Origin: CAYMZZ01 sp047600605
GTDB lineage: Bacteria > Bacteroidota > Bacteroidia > Chitinophagales > Chitinophagaceae
DNA length: 64,000 nucleotides
Direction: 5' to 3'
NCBI GenBank assembly: GCA_047600605.1
Contig: JASGKK010000003.1
Coordinates: 496,001-560,000, forward strand
Shown: positions 35,947 to 45,306 of the stretch, piece by piece
Layout of the letters: each line of letters begins with the position of its first letter
Numbering within the stretch: position 1 is the stretch's first letter
Translations under genes and position numbers: made by a program
Notes under the pieces: generated by a model
What the model was told of the DNA's origin: nothing
Databases searched by the model: none
What the model saw: the letters and a program-made list of their open reading frames with translations, nothing else

Positions 35947-38343
35947 TCAAAGCAACTGAAGATGATTATTTAATTGATATGCACTTCCTGCTTTCATGGA
36001 TAGTGTCACAGATTTGTCTGCATATGTGATGGTAAATACTCCGCCCAGGCGGCTATGTAATTTTACTCTTACCAGCTTCCCCTTACTCCAGGTGATATCC
36101 GCTTCCACCCCGCCCTGTGCACATAACCCCGTCACGTGACCATCTGTCCAGGAATCGGGCAATGCGGGTAAGAGTTGAATATGCTGTGCCTGACTTTGCA
36201 GCAACATTTCAGCAATGGCCGCCGTCACACCCAGGTTGCCATCGATCTGAAAAGGCGGATGCAGATCAAACAGATTGGGTGCTGATTTTTTTATCAGCAC
36301 TTCGTTGATTGCTTTTAGCGCTTCATTGCCCTGCAGTAGTCGTGCGCGGAGGCAGCCCACCCAGGCAGCACTCCAGCCGGTATGTCCGCCACCATGTTTT
36401 AGCCGATACTCCAGGGAGCGGCGCGTTGCCTCAGCCAGCGTTGGCGTTTGTTGCATTGAAATAGCCTGGCCGGGATACAATGCATAGAGGTGGGAAATAT
36501 GCCGGTGACCAGGCTCCGGCTCTTCATATGGTTGTGCCCACTCCTGCAGGCGCCCGTCTTTGCCAATGGCCGGCTGCAGCAACCGGCTACGGGCTATGCG
36601 TATTGAATCAACAAACGGATCCTTGTCGTTCAAAACAACAGCTGCCTTCTCTACGCTACCAAATAGTTCATCAATGACTTCCTGGTCATGCGAGGGGCCC
36701 ATACTGATCGTACCTCGACTGCCATCGGGAGCTTCAAAGCTGTTTTCCGGGCTGGCTGCAGGACCCGAAACCAGTTTTTGACTTACGGGGTCAGGCACCA
36801 GCCAGTCCATATAAAAGCGGGCTCCTTCTTTGAGCAGGGGATATACTTCGCGCAAATAGGTTTTATCGTTTGTATAGAGATAATGCTCCCACAAATGACG
36901 GGCTATCCAGCCGCTGGTGCCGGGTGTAAGTCCCCAGGAGGGGTGCTCGCCCGGTGCGGTGAAGCCCCATATATTTACAATCGTATTGATACACCACCCG
37001 CGCATGCCGAATTGTACGGCGGCAGAGCGCGTGGCAGGCGCCTGGAATGACTGGATAAAACGGGTCAGCGAAAGATGAATATCACCCAGGTTACATACCT
37101 CTGCCGGCCAGTAATTCATCTGCACATTGATGTTGGTATGATAATCACCATTCCAGGGTGTCTGAATTTTATTGGCCCAGATACCCTGCAGGTTTGCGGG
37201 CAATGTATTGGGCCTGGCCGAAGCAATCAGGAGATAACGGCCGTAATGAAAATATAACTGTGAAAGAAACGGATCATCGCCCAGGCTGCGTATCCGTTGC
37301 AGCCGCTCATCTGTTGGCAGTGTATCTGCCGTGGCCGGAGCCAGTTGCAATTGTACCCGTTTATAATAATACTGATGATCTCTTATATGCTTTTCGCGCA
37401 GCGAGGCATACGTTGTTTTCAGCGCCTGCTGCAGTTCTTTGCTCAATTGTGCCTGATAGTTATTCCCTTTATAAACAGGATAGACCGGCAGGTAATCGGT
37501 AGCAGCAGACAGAAAAAGAATGACCTCATCGGCATCTTTCACAAATAAACGGCCATCCTGAAATAGCAGCTTTCCGCCTTTTTGTTGCGCCTGCAGACGT
37601 GTTGCGTATTGCATACCTGGGCCTCCGCTACCATTGTTCAGCACACCTTTCATCTCTACGGCATCGGCAGTAGTTGTGGTAGAAAAACGCTCGGGCCGGT
37701 CAAGCGAAGCGCTGAAAGTGATAGCTCCTTTTTTACTCGCTCTGATACGAACCACCAGTACAGAAGGCCGTGTGCTGACAAAATATTCCCGCTCAAACAA
37801 AATGCCCTGCTGCCGGTAACGTACTTTGACCATTGCCTCATTCAGATCCAGCTCACGGTGATAATCAGTGTACGGGGCTGTCTGGTCAAATTGCAGGCGC
37901 AGGTCGCCGAGGGTCTGATAACAACCAAACGGAACATTGGCGCCACTGCCATTGCCCGATCCGGCACCTGCACATACCTGTGTTTTATTCGTCAGCTCAG
38001 TTGCCTCTTTGAACTTTCCGGCAAACAATAACGCTCTTATCTGCGGCAGATATTTTGCCGCTTCGGGGTTGTCGTTATCGGCAGGTCCTCCGCTCCATAA
38101 TGATTTTTCATTGAGCTGGATCCGCTCCTGATTCACATCCCCAAATACCATGGCGCCCAGTTGTCCGTTGCCAAGGGGCAGCGCTTTTATCCATTCCGGG
38201 TCATCACGGTAAGGCGGCATTGTATCAGGTGCGAGCGCGTTGGCCGGTTGCCGGTACCAGAGCCGGGCGGGCTGCGCCAAAAGAGATGTATTGCCGGATA
38301 ATATCAGAATGAAAAGAAGAAGGAAAAGCCTGCTATTCCGCAT
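35947..38343 (-). CDS. GH95 alpha-L-fucosidase/galactosidase
   Basis: 798 residues with a signal peptide ending LLAQ. The family hallmark LPLGNGQLGAMVFGD is near the N-terminus. The residues equivalent to the catalytic set of Bifidobacterium AfcA are present: N404 and N406 in TNINVQMNYWPAE, E533 in ASPENSF, and D701 in FQIDGNLGV. GH95 enzymes are inverting exo-enzymes that remove alpha-L-fucose or alpha-L-galactose from glycan ends. The length fits a complete enzyme. No SusC/D partner is adjacent, so it may serve a distant locus or the sulfated-glycan locus at 7-17 kb. Confidence 0.95.
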   Translation of the reverse strand: MRNSRLFLLLFILILSGNTSLLAQPARLWYRQPANALAPDTMPPYRDDPEWIKALPLGNGQLGAMVFGDVNQERIQLNEKSLWSGGPADNDNPEAAKYLPQIRALLFAGKFKEATELTNKTQVCAGAGSGNGSGANVPFGCYQTLGDLRLQFDQTAPYTDYHRELDLNEAMVKVRYRQQGILFEREYFVSTRPSVLVVRIRASKKGAITFSASLDRPERFSTTTTADAVEMKGVLNNGSGGPGMQYATRLQAQQKGGKLLFQDGRLFVKDADEVILFLSAATDYLPVYPVYKGNNYQAQLSKELQQALKTTYASLREKHIRDHQYYYKRVQLQLAPATADTLPTDERLQRIRSLGDDPFLSQLYFHYGRYLLIASARPNTLPANLQGIWANKIQTPWNGDYHTNINVQMNYWPAEVCNLGDIHLSLTRFIQSFQAPATRSAAVQFGMRGWCINTIVNIWGFTAPGEHPSWGLTPGTSGWIARHLWEHYLYTNDKTYLREVYPLLKEGARFYMDWLVPDPVSQKLVSGPAASPENSFEAPDGSRGTISMGPSHDQEVIDELFGSVEKAAVVLNDKDPFVDSIRIARSRLLQPAIGKDGRLQEWAQPYEEPEPGHRHISHLYALYPGQAISMQQTPTLAEATRRSLEYRLKHGGGHTGWSAAWVGCLRARLLQGNEALKAINEVLIKKSAPNLFDLHPPFQIDGNLGVTAAIAEMLLQSQAQHIQLLPALPDSWTDGHVTGLCAQGGVEADITWSKGKLVRVKLHSRLGGVFTITYADKSVTLSMKAGSAYQLNNHLQLL

Positions 38344-38429
38344 GCGGGTTTTATTTGAACTAAATTAAGTCCATTCTGCGGATTGAATGCATTCTGGATA
38401 ATTAACCTGGTGTGTCTTTAAACGCAGCA

Positions 38430-38669
38430 GCCACCTGTTACAGCCGGCCTCAGTTTGGAGTTTACCGGTTCAGGGGACAGTTTGAAATGAATACAGGTAC
38501 CTCACACACCTTGCTTAAGAAAAAGAGCGCCCTCTCATTCAATGTAAGCGATCTTCCCAATACCAATAAGCGTCATTATACACTCCATTCTTACGATGTA
38601 TATGCCAATTGCCACAACAGTCCCGAGACCCGTGTTTTCAAACTGAGCTTCTCCCCGGGCTACCATTGA
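38430..38669 (+). pseudogene. Relic of the C-terminus of a TonB-dependent receptor
   Basis: The frame reads YSRPQFGVYRFRGQFEMN, then TGTSHTLLKKKSALSFNVSD, then NTNKRHYTLHSYDVY and NNSPETRVFKLSFS-like sequence. This is the final-strand pattern of outer-membrane beta-barrel (PF14905-type) receptors. Only the last 75 or so residues exist, with no plug, signal peptide or upstream barrel. The usual aromatic end (YRF) is replaced by PGYH. A terminator at 38902-38941 may belong to the lost gene. It looks like a deletion remnant. Confidence 0.6.
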
Positions 38670-38792
38670 TGAAATGAAGCAACGGATTGATCAGTAAATA
38701 CGATCAGAGAAAAAAAGACGGTTTACCGATACAGACAGGTCATTCATCTATTCGTTGTTGCCTGTAGAAAAAAATGGAGATAAGTTTGGTCA

Positions 38793-38821
38793 GATCCGGT
38801 TTCCGGCAAACAAACCGGATC
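38793..38821. repeat. Perfect 10-bp stem
   Basis: GATCCGGTTT (38793-38802) and AAACCGGATC (38812-38821) flank a nine-base loop. There is no T-tract. It lies in the non-coding stretch after the receptor relic; nothing else is seen in 38670-38900. Confidence 0.5.
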
Positions 38822-38901
38822 AGCAGATAAGTCTCTGTGAACATGTCATAAATGGTTCTGTTTTGTGGTTCCTGATTATGGTTAGTGGTTTCTGGTGGTT
38901 C

Positions 38902-38941
38902 AAAGCCCTGGAGGTGTTAATCCGCTCCGGGGCTTTACTTT
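38902..38941 (+). terminator. Rho-independent-type terminator
   Basis: AAAGCCCTGGAG (38902-38913) pairs with CTCCGGGGCTTT (38925-38936) with one wobble, followed by ACTTTTC. It would stop plus-strand transcription before the convergent membrane protein gene. Confidence 0.7.
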
Positions 38942-38958
38942 TCGTGAGTAGTATGGCA

Positions 38959-39471
38959 TCAGATTTTGTCTCCGATTCTTCTCAAAGTCCGTAGAGCCAT
39001 AACCCGTAAGAGTAGGCTTATAATCCATCCTCCGGCCATGCCGGCAATTATTCCGGTAGTTAGCGTAGCTATTGTATTCCATTGCCATGAACCGAATTGC
39101 TGAATTAACCATAACCCCAAAACTCCTGTAACCGCCCCGATTACCATTGCTATTAAAGTTATCAGCAAATGTACTCCTGCCGATAGAGAGCGTTTGAGAC
39201 AGGCTACGAGAAGGGCAATAGACATAATACCCGTCAATACTAAAAGTGATGTCAGAAAAATTGCCAGCAGTGTTCCGGCCACTCCTATGCCGATAGCCAG
39301 GGCCATTCCTAAAGCAAGCAGAATCAATAGAAAAGTTTGAAACGGTTCGTCTGAATTCGTTGTATCAGCCATGTCTGTCCGGACAGCAGAAGAATCCACT
39401 ATTTGCGCCAATGCTGGCTGAATTAACAAGAGCAGGAAAAACGATAAAATAAAAAGTTGTGACCGGTTCAT
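38959..39471 (-). CDS. Small integral membrane protein of unknown function
   Basis: 170 residues from the ATG at 39471, which gives a clean signal peptide (NRSQLFILSFFLLLLIQPALAQ). An in-frame ATG at 39501 is possible. About three or four membrane helices follow a short acidic extracytoplasmic stretch (DSSAVRTDMADTTNSDEP). No domain is recognised. A TATCTTG element lies only four bases before the ATG. It is divergent from the TauE/SafE gene. Confidence 0.65.
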   Translation of the reverse strand: MNRSQLFILSFFLLLLIQPALAQIVDSSAVRTDMADTTNSDEPFQTFLLILLALGMALAIGIGVAGTLLAIFLTSLLVLTGIMSIALLVACLKRSLSAGVHLLITLIAMVIGAVTGVLGLWLIQQFGSWQWNTIATLTTGIIAGMAGGWIISLLLRVMALRTLRRIGDKI

Positions 39472-39578
39472 TCTACAAGATAACCATTCGTGTTTTTTCA
39501 TAGCCTTTATCAGGGTGACCTGCATCACAGACCATATCGGTGGTGTTTACCAGCTTTGCCTGCATATATTGCAGCAGC

Positions 39579-40391
39579 ATGGAAATAGTTGGTTATGCAG
39601 CCTCACTGGTTATTGGTTTCTCGTTAGGACTTTTTGGCGGTGGTGGCTCAATTCTTACCGTACCCGTACTGGTTTATCTCTTTCAGGTAGACCCGGTAAT
39701 CGCCAGTGCTTATTCCCTGTTTATTGTAGGCACAACCAGCCTGATGGGTGTATTCCCCAAATACCATGCGGGCGAGGTACATCTGCGCAGTGCATTATTG
39801 TTTGGAATCCCCTCGCTGGCGGCTGTATTTACCACGCGTGCCCTGATAGTACCTGCAATTCCTTCAGTAATTGGCCAGATCGGAGGCTTTATCATTACCA
39901 GAAACCTTCTGATGATGGTCCTCTTTGCCATCCTTATGATCCTGGCATCCTTATCCATGATCCGTGGCCGGCGAAATGAAGAAACCGGTCATTCTGCTCC
40001 GGCCGGCTCATTCAGTTATGTTATTTTGCTGGCAGGTCTTGCGGAGGGTACATTAACGGGACTCGTAGGTGCAGGAGGAGGGTTTCTGATCATACCGGCA
40101 CTTGTGCTGCTGGGGCATTTGCCCATGAAACAGGCAGTAGGCACATCGCTTCTCATCATATCCGTTAAATCATTAATCGGCTTTACTGGGGATCTGGGCC
40201 ATACCCCCATTCACTGGACCTTATTAATTACGGTGACAGTTTTGGCTATTACTGGTTTCTTCCTGGGCAATAGCGTTGGCAAAAAAATAGCTGCAGGGCA
40301 ACTCAAGCGTGCGTTTGGCTGGTTTATTCTGCTCATGGGCATGTATATTCTTATTAGGGAACTTCTACTTCACCCCGGAGGTCCGCAGTAA
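39579..40391 (+). CDS. TauE/SafE-family (sulfite-exporter-like) permease
   Basis: 270 residues from the ATG at 39579; a GTG at 39540 is in frame but would put 13 odd residues before the first helix. Eight or so helices carry the two repeated motifs LGLFGGGGSILTVPVLVYLF and LTGLVGAGGGFLIIPALVLL. Members export sulfite, sulfonates or other organic anions. A link to the sulfatase locus by sulfate/sulfite handling is conceivable but the genes are 25 kb apart. Confidence 0.9.
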   Translation: MEIVGYAASLVIGFSLGLFGGGGSILTVPVLVYLFQVDPVIASAYSLFIVGTTSLMGVFPKYHAGEVHLRSALLFGIPSLAAVFTTRALIVPAIPSVIGQIGGFIITRNLLMMVLFAILMILASLSMIRGRRNEETGHSAPAGSFSYVILLAGLAEGTLTGLVGAGGGFLIIPALVLLGHLPMKQAVGTSLLIISVKSLIGFTGDLGHTPIHWTLLITVTVLAITGFFLGNSVGKKIAAGQLKRAFGWFILLMGMYILIRELLLHPGGPQ

Positions 40392-40442
40392 GACCGGTTT
40401 CAGCATTCTTACCGTGACCTGTCCTGTATGTATAAAAACACG

Positions 40443-40471
40443 GTGCGCATACCTTCTATCAGTATGCGCAC
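40443..40471 (-). terminator. Terminator between convergent genes
   Basis: GTGCGCATAC (40443-40452) and GTATGCGCAC (40462-40471) form a perfect ten-pair stem. On the minus strand it is followed by CGTGTTTTTAT, so it ends the phospholipase transcript. Confidence 0.8.
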
Positions 40472-40539
40472 AGCAATCAATAAAATCAATATGACTTCCT
40501 GTTAATTCAGCATGCGTCAGCTTTTGAATTCTGGCGCCA

Positions 40540-43050
40540 TCAGGCCATTTGCGGATCGGTACGGCTGGGTTTGCCGGTATCCACATGTCCTGCATACTGC
40601 CAGCTCACCGGTTGTGCACCCTGTAGTTGCAGGGAGAAGTCGTACCAGCCATGCTGACGTCCCAGTTCTATACGGTGCTGACTAAGCCCTGGTTTACACA
40701 ACAGCTCGCGCTGCGAAGCGCCATAGGCATTGTCGCGCATAACAACAATAGCGTTTTCTTTGCCGGGATTGCTGATATGCAATACCAGGTTGCCCGTTGG
40801 CTTTTTACCTTTTATTTCATATTGTGCGCTTATCTGCAGGGCCGGCAGCGAGTTTTTGCCCGCGAGTGCCCGGTAAAATCCGTTGGGGCCATATACGCGC
40901 AACTCATAAGAGCCCTGATCAAAGGCTGTTAATTGCCAGTTGTCGTTAAGCTTATCGCCTGGTTTTACGGCATAGGCACGTGGAGGAGTCAGCTGCCCTT
41001 TGTAGCGGCCTATGGTATGCACCTGGAAAGGCGCACCGGCAGCCGATTTTCCAAAAAAGGTATTACCCGCCTGTACGTTCAGTTGCAATTCTCCCGCGGC
41101 ATTTGTGCCAAAATCAGCATAGAGCTCATAGGGGCTGGCACAGGCGGGGCGGGTTCCTTTCTCCTGCCGGGGCATGGGTGATGCCTGTTTTGAGGAGTTA
41201 TTAATGAGTGCCATATCTGCCGCACTCAGCAGCTTGTACCCGGTAGGCAGCTCACGAAACTGTGCCTGATGAATAGATGCAAAAAAGCTGTCTTTATCCA
41301 CTGGCCTGGGCAATTCCATCCGCTCGCCATTATAGGGCCTGAATACTGATGCGAGGTTGCCGCTTACGACACGACGCCACGAAGAAATTTCTTTTACATC
41401 AATCTGTTTTTTGAAACGGGCATTGAGCCAGTGTTCCATAAACTGAATCGGAGAAGTAAGATCGCATACCTCGGAATTTACATAGCCGCCACGGCTCCAG
41501 GGCGAGGCTATCACCAATGGCACACGGAAACCCATACCGATGGGGCCTTCGCGGTCGCTATCTTCAGCTTTTTTCTGCTTCATCCAGGCCTGGCTTTTGT
41601 TTACATATTCAGCCGCTGTATTAATGCCTGCTGATACTTTTCCTGATTCCGGCCGGTAAGGGTCTGGTGCAGTAAATGGAGGGATATGGTCAAAGTATCC
41701 GTCATTTTCATCGTAGTTGAGCACAAAAATGGTCTTCTTCCACAGTTCGGGATTGCTGGTAAGGATATCCAGCACCTCGCTCACATACCAGGCTCCATAC
41801 CAGGGCGAACCCGGATGATCTGAAAAATTGGACGGAGCTACGAGCCACGATACCGTAGGCAGTTTATTGGTACGCACATCTTCTCTGAACTGATGCAGAA
41901 TATCACCTTTAGGTAATTGCATTTTCCGCTCAACTTCTCCTTCTTTATAACTGACCTCTTCGAGCCGGCGATAATCAGGATCACCGCTGTTACTGGTAAA
42001 GGCACGCAGGTGTAACTGCTGCTGTGCAGGCGTCAGCTGATCCCAGGCTTCATCAGTATATTTTTCCTGTACAGAACGGGCTTCGGCCAGCCATCTTTTT
42101 TTGCGTTCGATCGTTCTTTGAAGTTCTTCTTTTTCTTTACCACTCAGATTGACCACCTGCGCTTCATGCTGTGCGAGTTCCTGCGGCAGCGTCTCCGTCA
42201 GCTTTTTCATCCAGGCACGGTGTGGACGGCTAAACCGTACGCGGTACTGCGAAAACCACTCCATCGGATTGTCGGTAAAGTTGGCCAGCCAGTCATCTTC
42301 CTCGCCCATAAAGCCGGAGGGAACACTTATTTCATTCTGGTATATCTTCCAGCTGATATCATTTTCCTGCAGGTATTCCGGAAATGTTTTCCATGTTTTT
42401 TCGTTGCCGTAATTGATATCTGAGTTAAATACATTTGCCCGCAGATCGGCATCCTCTCTGCCACGTATAGTGCCACTCCAGAAGTAGGAGCGATTGGGAG
42501 TGGTACCGGTCAGCGAAGAGCAGAAATGCTGATCACATACGGTAAAAGCATCGGCAAGGGCGTAATAAAAAGGAATATCCTCCCGATTGTAATAGCCCAT
42601 GGTAAGCGGAATGGTTTTACAATCTTCGCGGCCAGAACGTTTGGCGTCGAGCCAGCGGTCATTATGTCCTTCATTGCGGGCATTGATCATATTGGGCCAG
42701 GAGTGAGGCAGTGAGCCCAGCCAGGTAGCTTTGCTTTCTTTGATGTTAAGCCGGAAAGGGGCATAGCTTTCACCCGCCTTATCCGTTTGTATCCATACTT
42801 TATTCCTATTGGGCAAAGAAATGGCACGCGGGTCATTGAAACCGCGTACACCCTGCAATGTACCGTAGCAGTGATCGAAAGAGCGGTTTTCCTGCATCAG
42901 CATCACAACATGTTCTGCATCGAGATAAGTACTCCCCGGTGCGGGATCCAGTGCAAATGCTTTTTGAATAGACGGAGGCAGACTACCCATGAAGCCTGCA
43001 CCACCAGACAGATATGCTGCCTTTTTAAGAAATTCCCTTCTGCTGTTCAT
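40540..43050 (-). CDS. Phosphocholine-specific phospholipase C, Tat-exported
   Basis: 836 residues from the ATG at 43050. The N-terminus NSRREFLKKAAYLSGG is a twin-arginine signal. The phosphoesterase domain begins with VVMLMQENRSFDHCYGTLQG, the metal and active-site signature of the non-haemolytic PLC/AcpA family, with VLNYDENDGYFDHIPPF further on. The C-terminal part has two tandem DUF756-like beta domains (YELYADFGTNAAGELQLNV, then VVMRDNAYG). It releases phosphocholine from phosphatidylcholine in the periplasm. It follows the GDPD gene by seven bases, forming a phospholipid-degradation operon. Confidence 0.93.
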   Translation of the reverse strand: MNSRREFLKKAAYLSGGAGFMGSLPPSIQKAFALDPAPGSTYLDAEHVVMLMQENRSFDHCYGTLQGVRGFNDPRAISLPNRNKVWIQTDKAGESYAPFRLNIKESKATWLGSLPHSWPNMINARNEGHNDRWLDAKRSGREDCKTIPLTMGYYNREDIPFYYALADAFTVCDQHFCSSLTGTTPNRSYFWSGTIRGREDADLRANVFNSDINYGNEKTWKTFPEYLQENDISWKIYQNEISVPSGFMGEEDDWLANFTDNPMEWFSQYRVRFSRPHRAWMKKLTETLPQELAQHEAQVVNLSGKEKEELQRTIERKKRWLAEARSVQEKYTDEAWDQLTPAQQQLHLRAFTSNSGDPDYRRLEEVSYKEGEVERKMQLPKGDILHQFREDVRTNKLPTVSWLVAPSNFSDHPGSPWYGAWYVSEVLDILTSNPELWKKTIFVLNYDENDGYFDHIPPFTAPDPYRPESGKVSAGINTAAEYVNKSQAWMKQKKAEDSDREGPIGMGFRVPLVIASPWSRGGYVNSEVCDLTSPIQFMEHWLNARFKKQIDVKEISSWRRVVSGNLASVFRPYNGERMELPRPVDKDSFFASIHQAQFRELPTGYKLLSAADMALINNSSKQASPMPRQEKGTRPACASPYELYADFGTNAAGELQLNVQAGNTFFGKSAAGAPFQVHTIGRYKGQLTPPRAYAVKPGDKLNDNWQLTAFDQGSYELRVYGPNGFYRALAGKNSLPALQISAQYEIKGKKPTGNLVLHISNPGKENAIVVMRDNAYGASQRELLCKPGLSQHRIELGRQHGWYDFSLQLQGAQPVSWQYAGHVDTGKPSRTDPQMA

Positions 43051-43057
43051 AACCTGA

Positions 43058-43879
43058 TCAGTTGTTTTTTTTCTTCTTTTTCTTTTTTGCCGCCAGCAGA
43101 TCATGCACCATGGCGGGTTTGTCGGTTGTAATAGCCTGTACACCCAGTGCTCTCATACGTAAGGCGATTTCCGGATCATTGACCGTCCACACCAGCAGCG
43201 GCATACGTGCTTTGCGACAGGCCGCAGCAAGACCGGGTGTAGCCGTACCATAATGTACATTGATCCCATCTATACCTGCCCGTTTTACTGAATCTATTAT
43301 ACTCGTATACTGTGTGCTGTCTATTTTACCGGTAAGCCAGTAAGCTGGTACCGAGGGCATCAGTTTTTTGAAGGCAGCCACTGCTTTAAAGTCAAAACCA
43401 ATAGCTACGCATTGCTTCATTTTACCTGAAGCCAGTACTGCTTCTTTTACAGGCTCCACTACCGGCATACCTGCTTTAAGTTCGATGACCAGTGTTTTGC
43501 CGGCGGGCATGGCATCGAGTACTTCAGAAAGAAACGGTACGGGTTCGCCGGTAAACTGTGTCCCCTTCCATTTGCCGGCATCGAGCTGACGGATCTTATC
43601 TGCTGTTGTGCCTGCAATTTTATAATCACCACCGGTGGTGCGTTTGGTATTATCGTCGTGCATGACAACGAGCTTGCCATCTGCCGTCACATGTACATCC
43701 AGCTCTACAGCATCTGTAAGCTCCCATCCTTTACGAAAAGCGGCGAGTGTATTTTCAGGAGCATCGGCCGAGGCGCCGCGATGTGCAATCACTAATGGCT
43801 GACCTTTTCGCTGCGCCATAGCCGGCTGAAGAGAAATTAGCGCTGCCAGCAAAGCCAACGAGACTTTCAATCCTTTCAT
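43058..43879 (-). CDS. Glycerophosphodiester phosphodiesterase
   Basis: 273 residues with a signal peptide ending AMAQ. The catalytic signature is VIAHRGASADAPENTLAAF, with AVELDVHVTADGKLVVMHDD supplying metal ligands and the second His. It cleaves glycerophosphodiesters to glycerol-3-phosphate and an alcohol in the periplasm. It is seven bases upstream of the phospholipase C gene. The C-terminus is an unusual run of lysines (KKKKKKKNN). A 14-bp palindrome, ATAATACGTATTAT (43878-43891), overlaps the start codon. Confidence 0.94.
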   Translation of the reverse strand: MKGLKVSLALLAALISLQPAMAQRKGQPLVIAHRGASADAPENTLAAFRKGWELTDAVELDVHVTADGKLVVMHDDNTKRTTGGDYKIAGTTADKIRQLDAGKWKGTQFTGEPVPFLSEVLDAMPAGKTLVIELKAGMPVVEPVKEAVLASGKMKQCVAIGFDFKAVAAFKKLMPSVPAYWLTGKIDSTQYTSIIDSVKRAGIDGINVHYGTATPGLAAACRKARMPLLVWTVNDPEIALRMRALGVQAITTDKPAMVHDLLAAKKKKKKKNN

Positions 43880-44191
43880 AATACGTATTATTTGATAGCA
43901 GCTAAGTTATTCAACATGATCTGAAATAAACCTTAATACTCCATTAATCTTATGGATACCGGTATATTAATTTTCATGCCGATAGCAGACAAATGTAAGT
44001 AAGCAGAAGAAGGGGGAGTATTATTTAAATGTGAAGAGAATAAGCGAGTATAAAGAGTTTAAAGGGTATAAAGGGTATAAAGGGTTTAAAACGTATCTTA
44101 AAATCGTTTCAAGCGATTTCATCAAATACATAATAAACCCGGACGTATTACTACCCTTTATACCCTTTAAACTCTTTATACCTTTTATACC
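43880..44191. other. Intergenic region dominated by a long inverted repeat
   Basis: About 310 bases between two minus-strand genes. The main structure is the 30-bp inverted repeat at 44048-44181. Inside its loop, AAATCG/CGATTT forms a small second stem near 44101-44119. No coding sequence is seen. Confidence 0.6.
44048..44181. repeat. Perfect 30-bp inverted repeat, GTATAAAGAG family
   Basis: Arms at 44048-44077 and 44152-44181 are exact reverse complements. They are built from the words GTATAAAGAGTTTAAAGG and GTATAAAGG. The left arm is followed by a further degenerate unit. The element starts ten bases after the GlxA-like regulator stop and may end that transcript. Confidence 0.85.
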
Positions 44192-45172
44192 TTAGTTAAG
44201 CATTTCCTTATTATTATACTTATTCCTGTACTCAACCGGCGATACCGATGTTACTTTTTTAAAAACATCGCGGAAGGCTTTGGTATCGGTATAGCCCACA
44301 TCATACATGACCTCGCTGACGGTTTTTCGTCCGTTTTCAAGTTGTTTCTTAGCTGCTTCAATTTTTACCCGTTGAATATATTCCACCACAGAATTGTTGG
44401 TAGCCTTGCGGAAACGCCGTTCGAATGTACGGCGGCCAATACCAAACCGGCTGCAAAGCTCATCGATGCTGATACGCTCCTGATAGTTGGCTTCAATAAA
44501 CTCCTGTGCTTTCACAATCTCATCGTCTTCATGCAGTTTCTGTCCTTTGAAAATATTAAAGGGCGACTGGCTTTTGCGATCAATATCCAGTACAAAAAAT
44601 TTGGATGCCAGAATAGCCATATCCCGGTTGGTGTATTTCTCTACAAGGTATAGCAACAGGTTCCAGTAAGAATTGGCGCCACCACTGCTGTATAAACCGT
44701 TTTGCTCGGTGATGATCTTATTATCCACCAGGTCTATCTCAGGAAACATAGCCCTGAACTCATTCACAAAAAGCCAGTGTGTGCTGCAGGACTTTCCATT
44801 AAGCAGTCCGGTTGAAGCCAGCAGAAATGCGCCCAGGCACAGACTGGCTACTTCGGCTCCCTGTTTGTATTGCTGCACAATCCAGGGTATAAATGCTTCG
44901 TTGAGCCGGATAGCCTGCTCCAGGTTACCGCTGAGCGCAGGAATGATAATGAGATCAGGCCGGCGTGCATCTTTCAGCACCGCATCAGTATGAATAGAAA
45001 ACAAGCCATCGGCCAGCTTTACTTCTTTGGTGAGCCCTACCAGCTGCACATGAAATAATGGTTGCTCACCGCGGCTTTTTAAAAACTCATTGACAGCTGT
45101 AAACATATAGCGTGGATCGGCTACGGCTTCTATCACCGCTGTTTCTACAACAAGTATGGCAACATTTTTCAT
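44192..45172 (-). CDS. GlxA-family transcriptional regulator (DJ-1/PfpI + AraC)
   Basis: 326 residues. The N-terminal DJ-1/PfpI-like domain has the nucleophile-elbow-like ASLCLGAFLLAST. The C-terminal AraC domain has two helix-turn-helices (ISIDELCSRFGIGRRTFERR, then KTVSEVMYDVGYTDTKAFRD). GlxA-type proteins are activators whose N-terminal domain may bind a ligand. It is divergent from the PhnB-like gene, which is its most likely target. Confidence 0.93.
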   Translation of the reverse strand: MKNVAILVVETAVIEAVADPRYMFTAVNEFLKSRGEQPLFHVQLVGLTKEVKLADGLFSIHTDAVLKDARRPDLIIIPALSGNLEQAIRLNEAFIPWIVQQYKQGAEVASLCLGAFLLASTGLLNGKSCSTHWLFVNEFRAMFPEIDLVDNKIITEQNGLYSSGGANSYWNLLLYLVEKYTNRDMAILASKFFVLDIDRKSQSPFNIFKGQKLHEDDEIVKAQEFIEANYQERISIDELCSRFGIGRRTFERRFRKATNNSVVEYIQRVKIEAAKKQLENGRKTVSEVMYDVGYTDTKAFRDVFKKVTSVSPVEYRNKYNNKEMLN

Positions 45173-45272
45173 TGCTGGAATTTTTTAAGTCCCTAAAAAT
45201 ACAACTACCTGCTGTCGCAAACAACCCCCGAGAATGGCGCAATACCACAGCGGCCGTCACTGGGAGGCATTC

Positions 45273-45280
45273 TATGTTTG
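45273..45280 (+). promoter_or_regulatory. -7 promoter element TATGTTTG
   Basis: Perfect match to TAnnTTTG, 26 bases before the PhnB-like start, in the divergent gap with the GlxA-like regulator. No clear -33 element. Confidence 0.5.
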
Positions 45281-45306
45281 TACAGCAATCCTAAAGCACA
45301 ATAACT

